Source: Przewalskia tangutica
Taxonomy: Eukaryota; Streptophyta; Magnoliopsida; Solanales; Solanaceae
Direction of reading: 5' to 3'
NCBI GenBank assembly: GCA_029844215.1
Contig: CM056718.1
Span: forward strand, 168,195,396-168,259,395
DNA: 64,000 nucleotides
The notes under the pieces were generated by a model. The model was not told the DNA's origin, ran no database searches, and was given only the letters and a program-made list of their open reading frames with translations. The translations under genes and the position numbers were made by a program. Position 1 is the stretch's first letter; each line of letters opens with the position of its first letter. Positions 1-11,231 of the stretch are shown here, piece after piece.

Positions 1-2971
1 ATGCAGAGAGGATGAAGCACATAAGATGCGGGTCTTCATTTGTTGTAGCTTGTAATGAGTCTCACCATGAGACTCTTCATTTCGCTCCGATGCATTTCAT
101 GTAAAAGAAAATAAAAGATAAGGATTAGTATATGTTACGAAGCTCATCAAGTAATAAGTAATTATTGATGTAAAATTAAATACATGAATCGCTTTATTTT
201 AACAGTCCGAGAGGCAAACAGGCTTCCAAAATAGCAGTCAAACAACTTTAAACAAACTGACCAAAACTATCTTAGCATACCCATAACCAATTAAATACAT
301 GATGATATTCCTACTTAAAAACGCATATCCCAGAACTCCCCTGAATGCATCTTCCAATCCATTTTTTATTTTAAGGGAAGTTTTAGCATGCCCTCAGTCA
401 CTTAAAAAAAATCATAATAGGCAGGGTATGCGAAGGATACTTAAGATGTATTTAAGAACATACAGAGGTATACGACCCTGATATACAACTGATGCATACC
501 AAAGTATGTATACCCTGTATACTTCAAAAATATATCATTGCAGGTACACAAAAATAACAGAAATGTATTTACGAACCATTTACTGCCTGGCAATAAATAG
601 AGGGTAAGATCGACAACATTTATGTAGGATCAGTAAAGTAGGCGTAAACGTAAGTGAACAGATTCAATTACCGCAGGGAAAAATCAGGCAATACATATTT
701 TTAGGATTAAAGCATAGAGTCACTATTGGCACCGAGGACAGTCGTCTCCAGGAGGTGATGTTCACATGTCTTTATGCTATACCAAGCCAAATTTTTTTTT
801 GGTTTTTCTTTAACAAATTCATATGCAAGGTTCAGGTAGGATACAAAGAGGCCATATCTGTCTTTCAAACCAATCACAATTTCAATGTCGCATTATATTA
901 TACCCACTACTGCGTGATATGACCATAAACGACATGTAACAAGGAAGGAGTTTAGTAAATGTGAGATGTCGATGTGACTGTCCCTTAGATCTCTTAATTG
1001 GTTAATATGACACACACAAAATATACTGGAATACTGCTACTGCCAAAGGGTAACAAGATACATGAAAGAGTGGTGAATACAGTCATATATTGTGTTTTGA
1101 TCGACAAGAGGTTATAGTCCAAAGGAAACCACATCGCTTTGAACAGATGATTGATCCTAATCTCTATTATGCATACTTTAAGATAACATATTCGTATCGT
1201 GGTCCTAACTATGACCCAAATGCTACATATTTGATAGTGACATATCAAGTAAACAGGAGAAGGGACTCTAACTACTCGACATCGCAGTCGCAAAGATTAA
1301 TAACAATTGATACAAACCAGAACATGTCCAGCAATTAATCTGATACGCATAAACAACCATTCATATAGTGTTAACACATATACAACAAGACACATCGCAC
1401 ACATTGATATCAAACGAGTCCAAACTGAAAGGGAAATAATTTTACCTTCTCTGGGCAGCGAACCGAGGAAGCGTATCAAGTCGTCGATTCACTCGGGAAT
1501 GCGATGCAATTGCAAGAAGCGAAGCGGTTCTGTATTTTTTTTTTTTTGGTTTGCTTTGAAGGATTAGGCTTTTACAATTCCTGTTGTTTGGCTGTTATTG
1601 CAGTTGTTTGCTACTTTTTTCCTCTTGTTTTTGGATACCGATGCCTATTGATGCTTACTGCCTTTTACTCCATTTCTATTGTTCATTCCTTGGATTTTTC
1701 TCTGTTGGATGTGCTCTAGTAGGGTATTCTCCTTGAATTTCCCCGATCTTTTGTGATGGAATCGATTGGAGAGTAAAGGTGGTTTCGACCGTCAAAAGCC
1801 CTCCTCATTGCATGTGTATCGATTTGTATTTATAGCCATCCTTTTGGGTTCCAAGTTTGGTATGGTTCTTAAGGTTATGGTAAGGAACTGATTTTGGAAG
1901 GATTTGGTTTAGGATTCTTACTGCGATTTCGTGTCTATTCCCCGCGATTTTGTGTGATTCGGGTGTGATATAAGTTAGGATTATGTTACCATTTTGAGGA
2001 TGGGGGTGAGTACGTTGGTTACGCCGGGTAAAGGAAGGGTCGCCGGATTCTCAGGCGAGAATCTCGGCGAGGAAGGTGGCGTGAGGGCGGCGACTCTTTT
2101 TTTTTTCTTTTTTAGGGCTGTGTCGTTAGGTTTTAGGGAGATGGAGACAGGGCTGGGGGGGTGAAAAGAAAGGTCAAGGGAACTGGTCATGACGAGGAAA
2201 TAAAGGGGTTTTGGGTCATGGATGTTGGGCTCTGGTGTGAAATTCTTGGGCGAATTATTTAGGTATTAGAGTTAGTTTTAAGTGTTAGTAGTTTTTTAGG
2301 CGTATTAATAGTGGTAAATTATTATTTAAATTGTGATTAAATTATTTAGGTGCTTTATTAATCTAAGTTTGAGTTTAAATTATTATAAAAATAAAGACGG
2401 GTGTGCTATTTAATTAGTGCTTACTATTTTATAATGCGACGCCGTTAAAATCTTATTAATTATGCGTATTTTGCGATGTTAAATTAAAATTGAATGGAGT
2501 TTAGATTATTGTTAAATTATTTAAGTGCTAAATGCAGATGTGTCATTTAAGGATTGCTTAATGCTTTTATAAATGTGACACTATTATTAAAACGCATGTA
2601 TTAGATTGAAATTACTTTAAATTGCAAATAATATTAATGAAATTGTCTTGCGTATTAATGAAATGTGAATATGCTATTTAACACGACGTCGTTGTTAAAT
2701 TATTTATTTTATGTATTTATTTATTTATTTATTTATTTATTTATCATTAAGAATTATGACAGAGCTTAAAATTAATAAATGCGGGCGTGAGACTCTAAGT
2801 GTGCTTAATACTCTACGTAAAATGCGGTGTTATTATTAATTGCTTATTTATGCATGTATTAATATTTTTATTGTTGCATTTTATTATAAAAATTATGAGA
2901 AATTATTTTGCAAAATTAGTGTAATTTTATAGTTAATGACTGGACGAGAGGGTCAAAATTGGGTGTCAACA
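1..2971 (+). mobile_element. Family X long LTR, copy 1 (left end outside window)
   Basis: This stretch aligns by eye, in order and orientation, with about 37195-40020 of the complete copy at 36022-40020. Shared landmarks are the GATGAGTCTC/GAGACTC stem near 55-75, the pyrimidine-rich block near 1540, and the end GTCAAAATTGGGTGTCAACA at 2952-2971. It codes for nothing recognisable; the short open frames here are chance. The 3' end is exact and is followed by unrelated AT-rich DNA (atgcacatt). No PBS or gag follows, so this is a solo LTR or the 3' LTR of an element lying to the left. LTRs of about 4 kb beginning TGTCACGCCC would suit a Tat/Ogre-type Gypsy element, but that lineage call is inference. 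Confidence 0.75.
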
Positions 2972-3112
2972 ATGCACATTAATGAATAATATAAACAATC
3001 AAATAATAATTTAATAATTGCAAATGCCAAGTATATTAATCTTATTAATAATATGAATGTGTTCAAGTACATCTGCTTCTAAAATGATTGTTTCTAGGAC
3101 ATATATACTTTC
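2972..3112. other. AT-rich spacer
   Basis: AT-rich sequence between the LTR end and the SINE tail. No gene or element was recognised. Confidence 0.5.
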
Positions 3113-3186
3113 AGAGGTAAGGTCTACGTATATTATACCCTCCCCAGACCACACGTCGTGGAATTTCACTGGGTATGTTGTTGTTC
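3113..3186 (+). mobile_element. SINE 3' fragment (Solanaceae TS/SolS-like)
   Basis: The order AGAGGTAAGGTCTACG, then CCCTCCCCAGACC, then GGAATTTCACTGGGTATG and TTGTTGTT is the 3' part of tRNA-derived SINEs that are abundant in Solanaceae and end in a TTG run. Only this tail is visible; the A and B boxes of the head are not recognisable upstream. It is one of the better clues to the family of the host plant. Confidence 0.6.
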
Positions 3187-3219
3187 TAGCTAAAAATAAT
3201 TTTTTTATTTATTTTTAAA

Positions 3220-3690
3220 GAAATTATTTTTTTCTCTCAGGGCTTAAAAAATTCCGTTCATAATTTTGTCTATGAAAAATGTATGAGATGTGTATATATG
3301 GTTCAAAGCTTAACAACTTCGCTCAAAATTTTGTGTAGGAAAATAATATGAAATACGTATGTCTAGCTCAAGGCTTAGCATTCCGCTCACATTTTTGCGT
3401 ATAAAGTTCATGTTAGGTTTATGAAAATTTAATACAACTACAACAACATTGTATACAACTTTCATTTAATATTTAACGGTTAAAAATCGATCAAACTTGT
3501 GTTTGAAAAATATATGAAATGTGTACTATATCTCGCTCAAGGCTTAAAAAGTTAGCTTAAATTTTGTGTATGAAAACTGTATTAAAAATTTCACTCACAT
3601 ATACACATTTCATACATTTTTCATACAACTTTTATACATGAGAAAATGACTGAATTTTCAAGCCTTGAGCGGAAAAAACTAATTTCTTTT
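3220..3690. repeat. AT-rich degenerate minisatellite with inverted arm
   Basis: A unit of about 65-100 bp recurs at roughly 3240, 3305, 3365 and 3535: CTCAAGGCTTA, then TCCGCTCA, then ATTTTGTGTATGAAAA. From about 3595 the same motifs appear as reverse complement (TTTTCATACAACTTTTATAC, AAGCCTTGAGCGG near 3660). The whole could therefore fold as an imperfect hairpin and may be a decayed foldback or MITE element. There are no coding features. Confidence 0.5.
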
Positions 3691-4022
3691 AAAAAAAGTA
3701 TGAAAATGAAAATCCGCTATATTTTGTAAAAAAATTGTTATGTTTTGTAAATAAGGAAAAATAGCGTTATGTTTTATAATAGGTCATTTTCCGTTTATAG
3801 ATTTGCACACATTATAGTTTTGCACTGATATTTAAATTTATCCACACTTTTAAAGTTTTTTCTTGCAAAAATAACCTTTTTAAAATTAATAAGAATAATT
3901 TAAACTACAACACCCTTCAACCTAAAAGAATTCATCATTTCGCAATTTCAAATACTCTATCAGGTAGTTACCCTTATCTAAAAGCTTAACAACAGCTGCA
4001 ACAAACCAAGCACCCTCAATGA
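3691..4022. other. AT-rich intergenic DNA
   Basis: No open frame, transposon end or RNA gene recognised. Confidence 0.5.
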
Positions 4023-4262
4023 TTAGGGTTGCACAACAGGGTAAAATCGGATCAAAACTAATCCGAATCGGATCGATGATCAAATATTTAGAAAATTAGG
4101 ACCGAAGGCCGGGCTAGGACTGCATAACAGGGGAAAATCGAACCGATCCGGATCGAACCGAGAACCGAATATTCAAAAAATTAGGATCGAAGACCGGACC
4201 GAATTTATTGGATCGGTCCGATCTGAACAGGATCGTTCCGGACCGAATTTTGTGCCGCTCTA
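4023..4262. mobile_element. Small TIR element with CCGATCCGGATC-rich interior
   Basis: The left end TAGGGTTGCACAAC and the reverse complement of the right end, TAGAGCGGCACAAA, match at 10 of 14 positions. The 240-bp interior is full of ATCCGGATCG/GGACCGAA motifs and contains a partial tandem copy of its left end near 4118 (TAGGACTGCATAACAGG). It resembles non-autonomous MULE/hAT-type MITEs. No clean target duplication is visible, so the boundaries are approximate. Confidence 0.5.
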
Positions 4263-4511
4263 CTTCTGATTGGACGAAATGCATGATGCTTTAATTGTTT
4301 CTTTTTTTAGTATATGGTTCCTAGCTAATTGATGAGTTTTTGCTCGAAATCTTTATTGCGGATGAAGAAAAGGCACAAAGAAAGCTCAAATACATCCTAA
4401 AGATAACTAATAATATTTAGCTAATCAGTTACTAATATTTGATGAATATTTTCTTTAACATTAATGATTGACAATGATATTTAAATGTTAGTTATAAGAT
4501 GTCGATGAATG
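4263..4511. other. AT-rich spacer
   Basis: No feature recognised between the small TIR element and the CACTA end. Confidence 0.4.
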
Positions 4512-4840
4512 CACTACAAGAATGTAGATAATTCGCAATAACTTTTTTGCGATAATTATATTATTGTTGACATACATGAATAAATTGTAATAACTTTATT
4601 TAATTGTTGCCATATCTTGTAATTTTTAGTCATGATTTCTTTTTGTTGGCAAATAATTTAATCTTGTTACTATATTCTATGGGTAATATAAAAAGTTAAT
4701 TGTTGATATATGTTGTAACTTATAGCCACAATTGTTTTTGTTGGGAAATAATTTAATCATGTTACTATATTATATGGGTAATACAATAAATTTTAAATAT
4801 AAATAAATTGCACAACTTTTAGCAACAACTATATTATGTT
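4512..4840. mobile_element. CACTA-type transposon terminus with subterminal repeats
   Basis: CACTACAAGAA at 4512 is the canonical terminal inverted repeat of plant CACTA (En/Spm) transposons. It is followed by AT-rich subterminal repeats of about 130-190 bp (ATTGTTG-CATA-ATGAATAAATTG, then TTTTTGTTGG-AAATAATTTAATC-TGTTACTATATT). The same repeats resume at 11878, on the far side of Copia element A, so A inserted inside this terminus. The opposite TIR (TTCTTGTAGTG) was not found in the window. Confidence 0.65.
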
Positions 4841-5612
4841 TGTTAGCAATCTGTATTGCAAAAATGATGAAACAGTAAAAATAATTTCTGAAACCAAAAA
4901 ATAGAAATTGGACAGAAGAATTAAAATCGAGCCCACTGAATGCACAGTGTGTCCTTAAGGAAATTATTCCCCTCAAGTACCTGAGGTTAATGGAATATAT
5001 CCTCCCAGGATAGAACGATCTTACTCACCGGTGTATCGGTACCTAGAACAACGGTGTCAGCGAACCACTCAACGACAATAAACTACACTGAAATGTATTT
5101 GTGCAGAAGAAAAGAAGAAGTTTTGAAGTTCAGAAAATTCGTATACAAAATTCTGAGGAATCAAACGAATTTATAGCCATGGAAGAACTGTTTCTGAAGG
5201 TTTGCAACCCTTCTGAACAGTCACTTTAAAAATGGTGATAAATAAAATATGGAAAAAAATTGGGTCGCGGGTCAGACACGCGGATCCGGGTCATTAACGG
5301 GTAGGATTGGGATAAGTTAATTAATTAATTAATTAAATAAATAATAATTAATTAAAATTAAAGAAAATTTGGTCCAAAAAAATTATCAATCAATCAGATC
5401 CAAATCCAAATCTGAAGCCGAGCGACGACGACGACGCGAGGGGAGACCCTCTTCTTAACCCTTTAGCAACAAGAAGGAGTACTTCTACTTTTAAGTAGAA
5501 GAACTTTTCTTTCCACTACTAATGAGGGACAAATGCTCATTTTATAAAGCAAGAGAAACAACTCATTTTTCCTCCCTCCATTTCCCATTCAAGCTATTAT
5601 TTAAATCCAACA
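4841..5612 (-). mobile_element. Copia A 3' LTR
   Basis: On the plus strand this LTR runs from TGTTAGCAATCTG to TTTAAATCCAACA. It matches 11232-11877 closely but is about 126 bp longer, the extra being a block near 5232-5360 (TGATAAATAAAATATGG through a TTAA-rich run). Because the element lies on the minus strand this is its 3' LTR. A polypurine tract (GCGGGGGAT on the minus strand, 5613-5621) abuts it. The five bases outside the two LTRs are ATGTT (4836-4840) and TTGTT (11878-11882), an imperfect target duplication. Confidence 0.85.
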
Positions 5613-6202
5613 ATCCCCCGCATAAATGGGGAATGGCTATAAGATAAAGGAATGCATGGACAAGTGTGTAATTTACAAGCAAGGATTAATTGCATCTGGA
5701 TAAGTAGGTTTTCCTTTGAACTTTTCGTAGTGAACATATGTCGGATATACTCGGTCAATCGGTAGATTTGATATCTTTGAACCTTCGAGCTTTGGTGTAT
5801 ACCTAGACAACCACATGTCACACAATCAATCATTTACCGTCTATGGTTCTTACGGTTGTGTTCGTTTCAGCCATTAACACCTCATGGTTTCATGAGTGTA
5901 TAGAGAATGAGCTTCTTACAATCATTCTCTTTGAAGTGGCTTACACTTCACACTCACATAGGTGATTCCTAGACGTGTTATTGCGTAGATACACTATTTG
6001 GTCAAACCTGCCAAACTTAGAAATCATTAAAAAAAACTTAAGCTTTTATTAACTCGTTGAAAAAAAAAACTTTAAACGTTTTATCCTTATTCCTGAACAT
6101 TGTCTTCATCATGAGAATGGATTTAGTTATTTGATAATGTCGAACCGTTAATCACGACTTTGTTTGATCTCCTTGAACCTAGCTCTTGGGATCTCCAGTC
6201 TG

Positions 6203-6730
6203 CTAGGTAGAGTTACCGCCATGATGACTTGTCCTTAGCCTTAAACTCATTCCCTTAGATGATCTTTCAACCGCCTCTCTAGATAGGCCTTTTATTAGCG
6301 GATCTGATACGTTATCTCTTGACTTTACGTAGTCAATCGTGATAACACCACTAAAGAGTAGTTGTCTAACGATATTGTGTTGCCGTCGAATGTGACGCGA
6401 TTTTCCGTTATATATAACGCTCTCTGCCCTACCTATTGCCACTTGGCTATCACAATGTATACATATAGGTGCCAAAGGTTTGGGCCAAAATAGAATATCT
6501 TTTTAGAAATTTCTGAGTCATTCAGCTTCTTCACTGGCCTTGTCTAAAGCTATAAACTCAGATTCCATCGTAGAACGAGCGATGCACATCTGTTTGGATG
6601 ATTTCCAAGACACTGATCCACCCCCAATTGTGAAAATATATCCACTCATGGATTTAACTTCAGATGATCCGGTGATCCAATTTGCATCACTATATCCTTC
6701 GATCACGACGAGATATTTATTATAATGCAA
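6203..6730 (-). pseudogene. Copia A RNase H region, broken
   Basis: Two minus-strand pieces carry the Copia RNase H signatures. 6730-6518 reads [20 protein letters not shown] and ends in [18 protein letters not shown]. 6475-6203 has HCDSQVAIGRAESV, RHIRRQHNIVRQL and YVKSRDNVSDPLIKGLSRE. A frame break separates them. The enzyme normally removes the RNA strand during reverse transcription. This copy cannot make a full protein. Confidence 0.85.
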
Positions 6731-7002
6731 AGCATAGTCTTAAGTATGTTTCAGATACCCCAAAACTCGTTTCATTGCTATCCAGTGAGTTTGATTGGGA
6801 TTACTTGTAAACCGACTCAATTTACTAATAGCACATGATATATTTGGTCGCGTGCAATTCATGATGTACATCAAACACCAACACTCCTGCATAATTCAAT
6901 TGTGAGTCACTTCCACCTTCATTCTTCTGAAATGTATAGCTCACATCAATTGGAGTCTTGACAACATTGAAATTCAAATACTTAAATTTGTCAAGTACTA
7001 TT

Positions 7003-7700
7003 TCAATATAATGAGATTGCGATAATGCTAGGACCTGGAGTTTTATGAATTCTGATGCCTAAGATCAAATCAGCAACTCCTAAGTCATTCATATCAAATT
7101 TGCTAGCCAGCATGCGCTTAGTAACATTTATATCGACAATATCTTTACTCATTATCAACATGTCATCAACATATAAACAAACAATGACTTCATGATTTGG
7201 AGTATTTTTAATGTAAACACATTTGTCACCCTCGTTGATCTTAAATTCATTTTCCAACATTGTTTGGTCAAATTTAGCATGTCATTGTTTGGGTGCTTGT
7301 TTTAGTCCATAAAGCGACTTAACAAGTTTGCACACTTTTCCTTCTTTACCAGGAACCACAAATCCCTCAGGTTGTTCCATGTAAATTTCTTCCTCCAACT
7401 CTCCATTTAAGAAAGTTGTCTTAACATCCATTTGATAGATTTCAAGACCATGTACGGCTGCTAGTGCCACTAACAACCGAATGGATGTTATCCTTGTTAC
7501 CGGCGAGTATGTGTCAAAGTAATCAAGACCTTCTTTTTGTCTATAACCTTTGACCACAAGTCTTGTCTTATATTTGTCAATAGTGCCATCAACTTTCATT
7601 TTCCATTTGAAAATTCATTTTGATCCTAAAGGTTTATTTTCCGGAGGAAGATCAGTCAATTCTCATGTATGATTGTTCAAAATTGATTCAATCTCACTAT
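7003..7700 (-). pseudogene. Copia A reverse transcriptase, broken
   Basis: Minus-strand 7599-7282 contains KTRLVVKGYRQKEGLDYFDTYSPV, QMDVKTTFLNGELEEEIYM and SLYGLKQAP. 7260-7003 contains the catalytic motif CLYVDDMLI and FDMNDLGVADLILGI. These are Copia RT motifs in the expected order. The two frames are disjoint and several stops intervene, so it is inactive. The 5' edge abuts the MULE-like insertion at 7712, which separates RT from integrase. Confidence 0.88.
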
Positions 7701-7711
7701 TGACTGCCTCT

Positions 7712-8578
7712 AGAGATGACAACGGATTCTGGATTCGGTCCGGATCCGGTGGATCCAGATCCATTTTATAGGATATGGATCTTTAAAATTTGGACCCGAC
7801 GGATCCGGATCGGACCCGTTTATGACGAATCAAATCTGGATCTTGATCTTGTCTTTGAGATCCGTATCCGGTTCAGATCCGACCCGTGGATCCGTTTTTT
7901 AGGCATTTGTCAATTATGGAAAATTTAATAGATGGTGATTGCATTGCTTATTCAGATTTATTAATTGATTTGTATGTTTTGCCCTTCACAGTTCCGTTTT
8001 GAATCTCTACAACTATGTATAGTTAATCTTTTAGCTTTATGTACAGCCCCGGGTATTTTGTAGCTTTTCTCTGGAAACAGCTGTAGTTAGGCACAAAGAC
8101 AAACATGTATTCTTTTTATTTTTCCCAGCAGCGAGTTAACATTACTGCTATAAAGATCCACTGTGCTGCTTCAATCAGAAAGATTAATAAAGAAGTAGAG
8201 TTCTTTTCTCATATCCTTATTTAACTTAACAATTCAATTACAGTATAATTTCTATGCTATTCAATTTCATTGTGTTTTCTTTTTAGCGTAATTTTAATGT
8301 TAACTTTAGTTTCTACTCTATTCAGTGGTTTTGCTTTTTTTCCATTTGATTGAATGAATGGTGATTGCATTGCTTATTCAGATTTATTAAATTTTTAAAT
8401 TTGGTTCGCATCAAACTTGATGTGGATCCATATCCGATCCGTAGATCCGGTGGATCCGATGGATCTGATTTTTATGAACCCGATGGATCTGGATTCGGAT
8501 CTGAATACATGTATGAAAAACGGATCTGAATCCGGATCTAATAGGATCCAGTCCATATCCTATCTGTTGCCATCCCTA
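7712..8578. mobile_element. MULE-like non-autonomous element inside Copia A
   Basis: A 9-bp target duplication ACTGCCTCT is present exactly at 7703-7711 and 8579-8587. The ends AGAGATGACAAC (left) and TAGGGATGGCAAC (right, reverse complement) form a short terminal inverted repeat. Both ends are rich in GGATCCGG/CCGGATC motifs for about 150-200 bp around an AT-rich core. A 9-bp duplication is typical of the Mutator superfamily. No transposase is encoded. It lies between the RT and integrase parts of Copia A. Confidence 0.75.
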
Positions 8579-8587
8579 ACTGCCTCT

Positions 8588-9620
8588 TTTCAAAATGCTG
8601 AATCAGAAGAAGACATCGCTGCTTTAAATGTTTGAGGCTCATTTTCAAGCAAGAATGTCACAAAATCTGGTCCAAAAGAAGTAGATGTCCTTTGACGTTT
8701 GCTACGCCTTGAATCCTCTTCATTTGGTGTACTTTCCTTTGGTTCTTTCCGCGGTCGTTTAGATCTTTCACTTGAAGACTCACATTGAATTTTATACGGA
8801 TAAATATTTTCAAAAAAATCAGTATTATCTGATTCAATTACCATATTAACATGAATTTCGGGATTGTCGGATTTGTGAACCAAAAACCGACATGCTTTGT
8901 TGTTCGTAGCATATCTAATAAAAACACAATCCACAGTTTTTTGTCCGATTTTTACCCTTTTGGGTAAAGGAACTTGTACCTTTGCTAAACACCCCCATAC
9001 TTTGAAATATTTCAAGTTGGATTTTCTTTCTTTCCATAGTTCATATGGAATAGATTGTGTTTTGTTGTGGGGCACCATGTTGAGTATTCGGTTAGCTGTA
9101 AGGATAACTTCCCCCCACAAGCTCTGCGGTAAACAGGAACATATTAGTAAATCATTTATCATTTTCTTTAATGTTTGGTTTTTTCTTTCCGCAATTCCAT
9201 TTGATTGTGGTGTGTAAGGGACAGTAGTTTGATGAATAATTTCATATTCTAAGCATATCTCTGCAAAAGGAGATTCGTATTCTCCACCCCTATCACTTCT
9301 AATCAATTTTATCTTTTTATTCAATTGGTTTTCCACTTCGTTCTTGTATTATTTAAATGCATCAATTGCTTCATCCTTACTATTAAGCAAATACACATAA
9401 CAATATCGAGTGCAATCGTCAATAAAGGTTATAAAATATTTTTTTCCCACCGCGAGATTATATTGACTTCATATCACATATATTTGTGTGGATTAAGTCT
9501 AAAGGATTTGAACTCCTATTAATAGACTTATATGGATGTTTAAAAAACTTAGATTCAACATATATTTCACATTTTGATTTATTACACTCGAATCTAGGCA
9601 ATACTTCTAAATTAATCAAT
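8588..9620 (-). pseudogene. Copia A integrase, broken
   Basis: The minus-strand frame 9336-8590 (248 codons) carries the integrase core: IRSDRGGEYESPFAEIC, TVPYTPQSNGIAERKNQTL and LWGEVILTANRILNMVPHN, followed by the C-terminal region (KYFKVWGCLAKVQVP, CVFIRY). The upstream part (about 9620-9340), which would hold the first catalytic Asp, is readable only in pieces with stops. The linker toward RT (RSKRPRKEPKE) runs into the inserted element. The enzyme would join retroelement DNA to the host chromosome; this copy is dead. Confidence 0.87.
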
Positions 9621-9726
9621 TTTCGCAAGGTTTTGTAGTTGACATGTCCTAAACGAACATGTCATAAATCATTTGACTACAATAAGTAAGACGAAGTTGA
9701 ATTCTTATTAATACTGTCAACAACCA

Positions 9727-10119
9727 TTACATTGAGTTTGAAAAGGCCTCGATAAGGTAGTCTATGAACATATCATTCTTACTCATTACAATTTTCTCAC
9801 TAACCAGCACGCACTTAAACCCGTTTTTGACGAGTAGTCCGGCTGAAACTAAATTATTTCTAATTGTTGGAACGTGCAGAACATTGTTAAGAGTCAGCAC
9901 CTTGCCGGAAGTCATTTTCAGAAGTATCTTCCCATATCCTTCAAACTTGACTGTTGCAGTATTTCCCATAAATAGTTCCTCTTCGGGCCCAGCGGGAGCG
10001 TAGGTTGCAAATGCTTCTTTTACAGCGTAAACATGTCGAGTGGCACCAGAATCAAGCCACCACTCTTTTGGATTTCCAACCAAATTGCACTCCGATAGCA
10101 TTGCACACAGATCATCCAT
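9727..10119 (-). pseudogene. Copia A protease and pre-integrase region
   Basis: The 130-codon minus-strand frame has the retropepsin signature WWLDSGATRHV, then EELFMGNTATVKFEGYGKILLKM and LNNVLHVPTIRNNLVSAGLL. The order protease, integrase, RT, RNase H is diagnostic of Ty1/Copia elements. It overlaps a zinc-knuckle frame in another phase, so a frameshift lies between gag and protease. Confidence 0.85.
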
Positions 10120-10322
10120 ATCATCATTCTTTCCACCATATTGGCTTGTCCTTTTCCCTTGTCCTTTTTCGGGAGACTACAATCTGGGGCTTTGTGGCCA
10201 GCTTTCCCACAATTATAGCAGTTGTCCTTGAACTTTTTCTTGGCTTTCTCTTTCGTTTGTCCAGTGGACTTCTTTCTTTTCTTACTTTTTGGGGCAGCCT
10301 CTTCAACGACATTTGCTCCCAT
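10020..10322 (-). pseudogene. Copia A gag zinc knuckle
   Basis: The minus-strand frame contains a basic stretch (KSKKRKKSTGQTKEKAKKKF) and one CX2CX4HX4C knuckle, CYNCGKAGHKAPDC, the RNA-binding part of gag nucleocapsid. It is shifted relative to the preceding gag frame and overlaps the protease frame. Confidence 0.85.
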
Positions 10323-10446
10323 AACCTTGAATTCCCACGCGACTTCTTCTCGACTGTTTTGTTATCTTCCTAAATCTTGAGACGAATCACAAGATCTTTC
10401 AACTTCATTTCCTTGCGCTTGTGCTTTAGATAATTTTTGAAATCTC

Positions 10447-10989
10447 TCACGAAGGAGACAACTTTTCAATCATTGCATCCACTTGAAATGCTTCGTTAAC
10501 TACCATGCCTTCAACAATAAGGTCATGAAAAATAAGTTGAAGCTCTTGAACTTGGGTTCCAATGGTTCTGCTGTCTATCATTTTATAGTCTAGAAACTTG
10601 GCAACCACAAATTTTTTCAAGCATGCGTATTCAGTCTTATACTTCTTCTCAAGTGCATCCCACAATTCTTTAGAAGTTTCCATAGAACTGTAGACATTGT
10701 AAAAATCATCCTCCAAAGCACTTAGAATGTAGCCCTTGCATAGAAAATCTGCATGTTTCCACGCCTCAGTAATCATAAATTTTTTATTGGCCGGCATATT
10801 AGCATCAGGCGCAGGAGGGTCTTCGTTGGTGAACTTCTGCACACCAAGAGTGGTAAGCCAAAAGAACACCCTTTGTTGCCATCCTTTGAAGTTGGCTCTA
10901 GAAAATTTCCCCGATTTTTCCGCCGGTGGCACTACAGTTCGGCTTGTTGCCGCAACAGTCCTAGAAGTAGTAGAGCTATCAATTGCCAT
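10447..10989 (-). pseudogene. Copia A gag N-terminal part
   Basis: 180 codons starting MAIDSSTTSRTVAATSRT. Typical retroelement gag features are FSRANFKGWQQRVFFWLTTLG, ILSALEDDFYNVYSSMETSKELWDALEKKY and ATVEAMIEKL-like text at the end (QVDAMIEKLSPS). The capsid protein packages element RNA. The frame closes before the zinc knuckle, so gag is split. Sequence style suggests the Tork lineage (inference). The 45580-45954 fragment is a relative. Confidence 0.85.
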
Positions 10990-11231
10990 TTCTTTTCACT
11001 GTCAAGATAGACAAACTGTCTTAATACTCAGAATAGCAAACTTTTTACAACAGCAACGATGAAGTTTTTATGTTCTTCAAATCGTTGTACAAGTATGAAC
11101 TTTAATATTCCAACGAAGTTTTTATGTCTTCAAGTCAGAATACGAAATTTCATACGGAGTAGAAAACCAAACAGGTTTTAGTCTTCAAAACAGAATACAA
11201 ATTAATATAAAAAAACTAATTTTCTTAAGAT

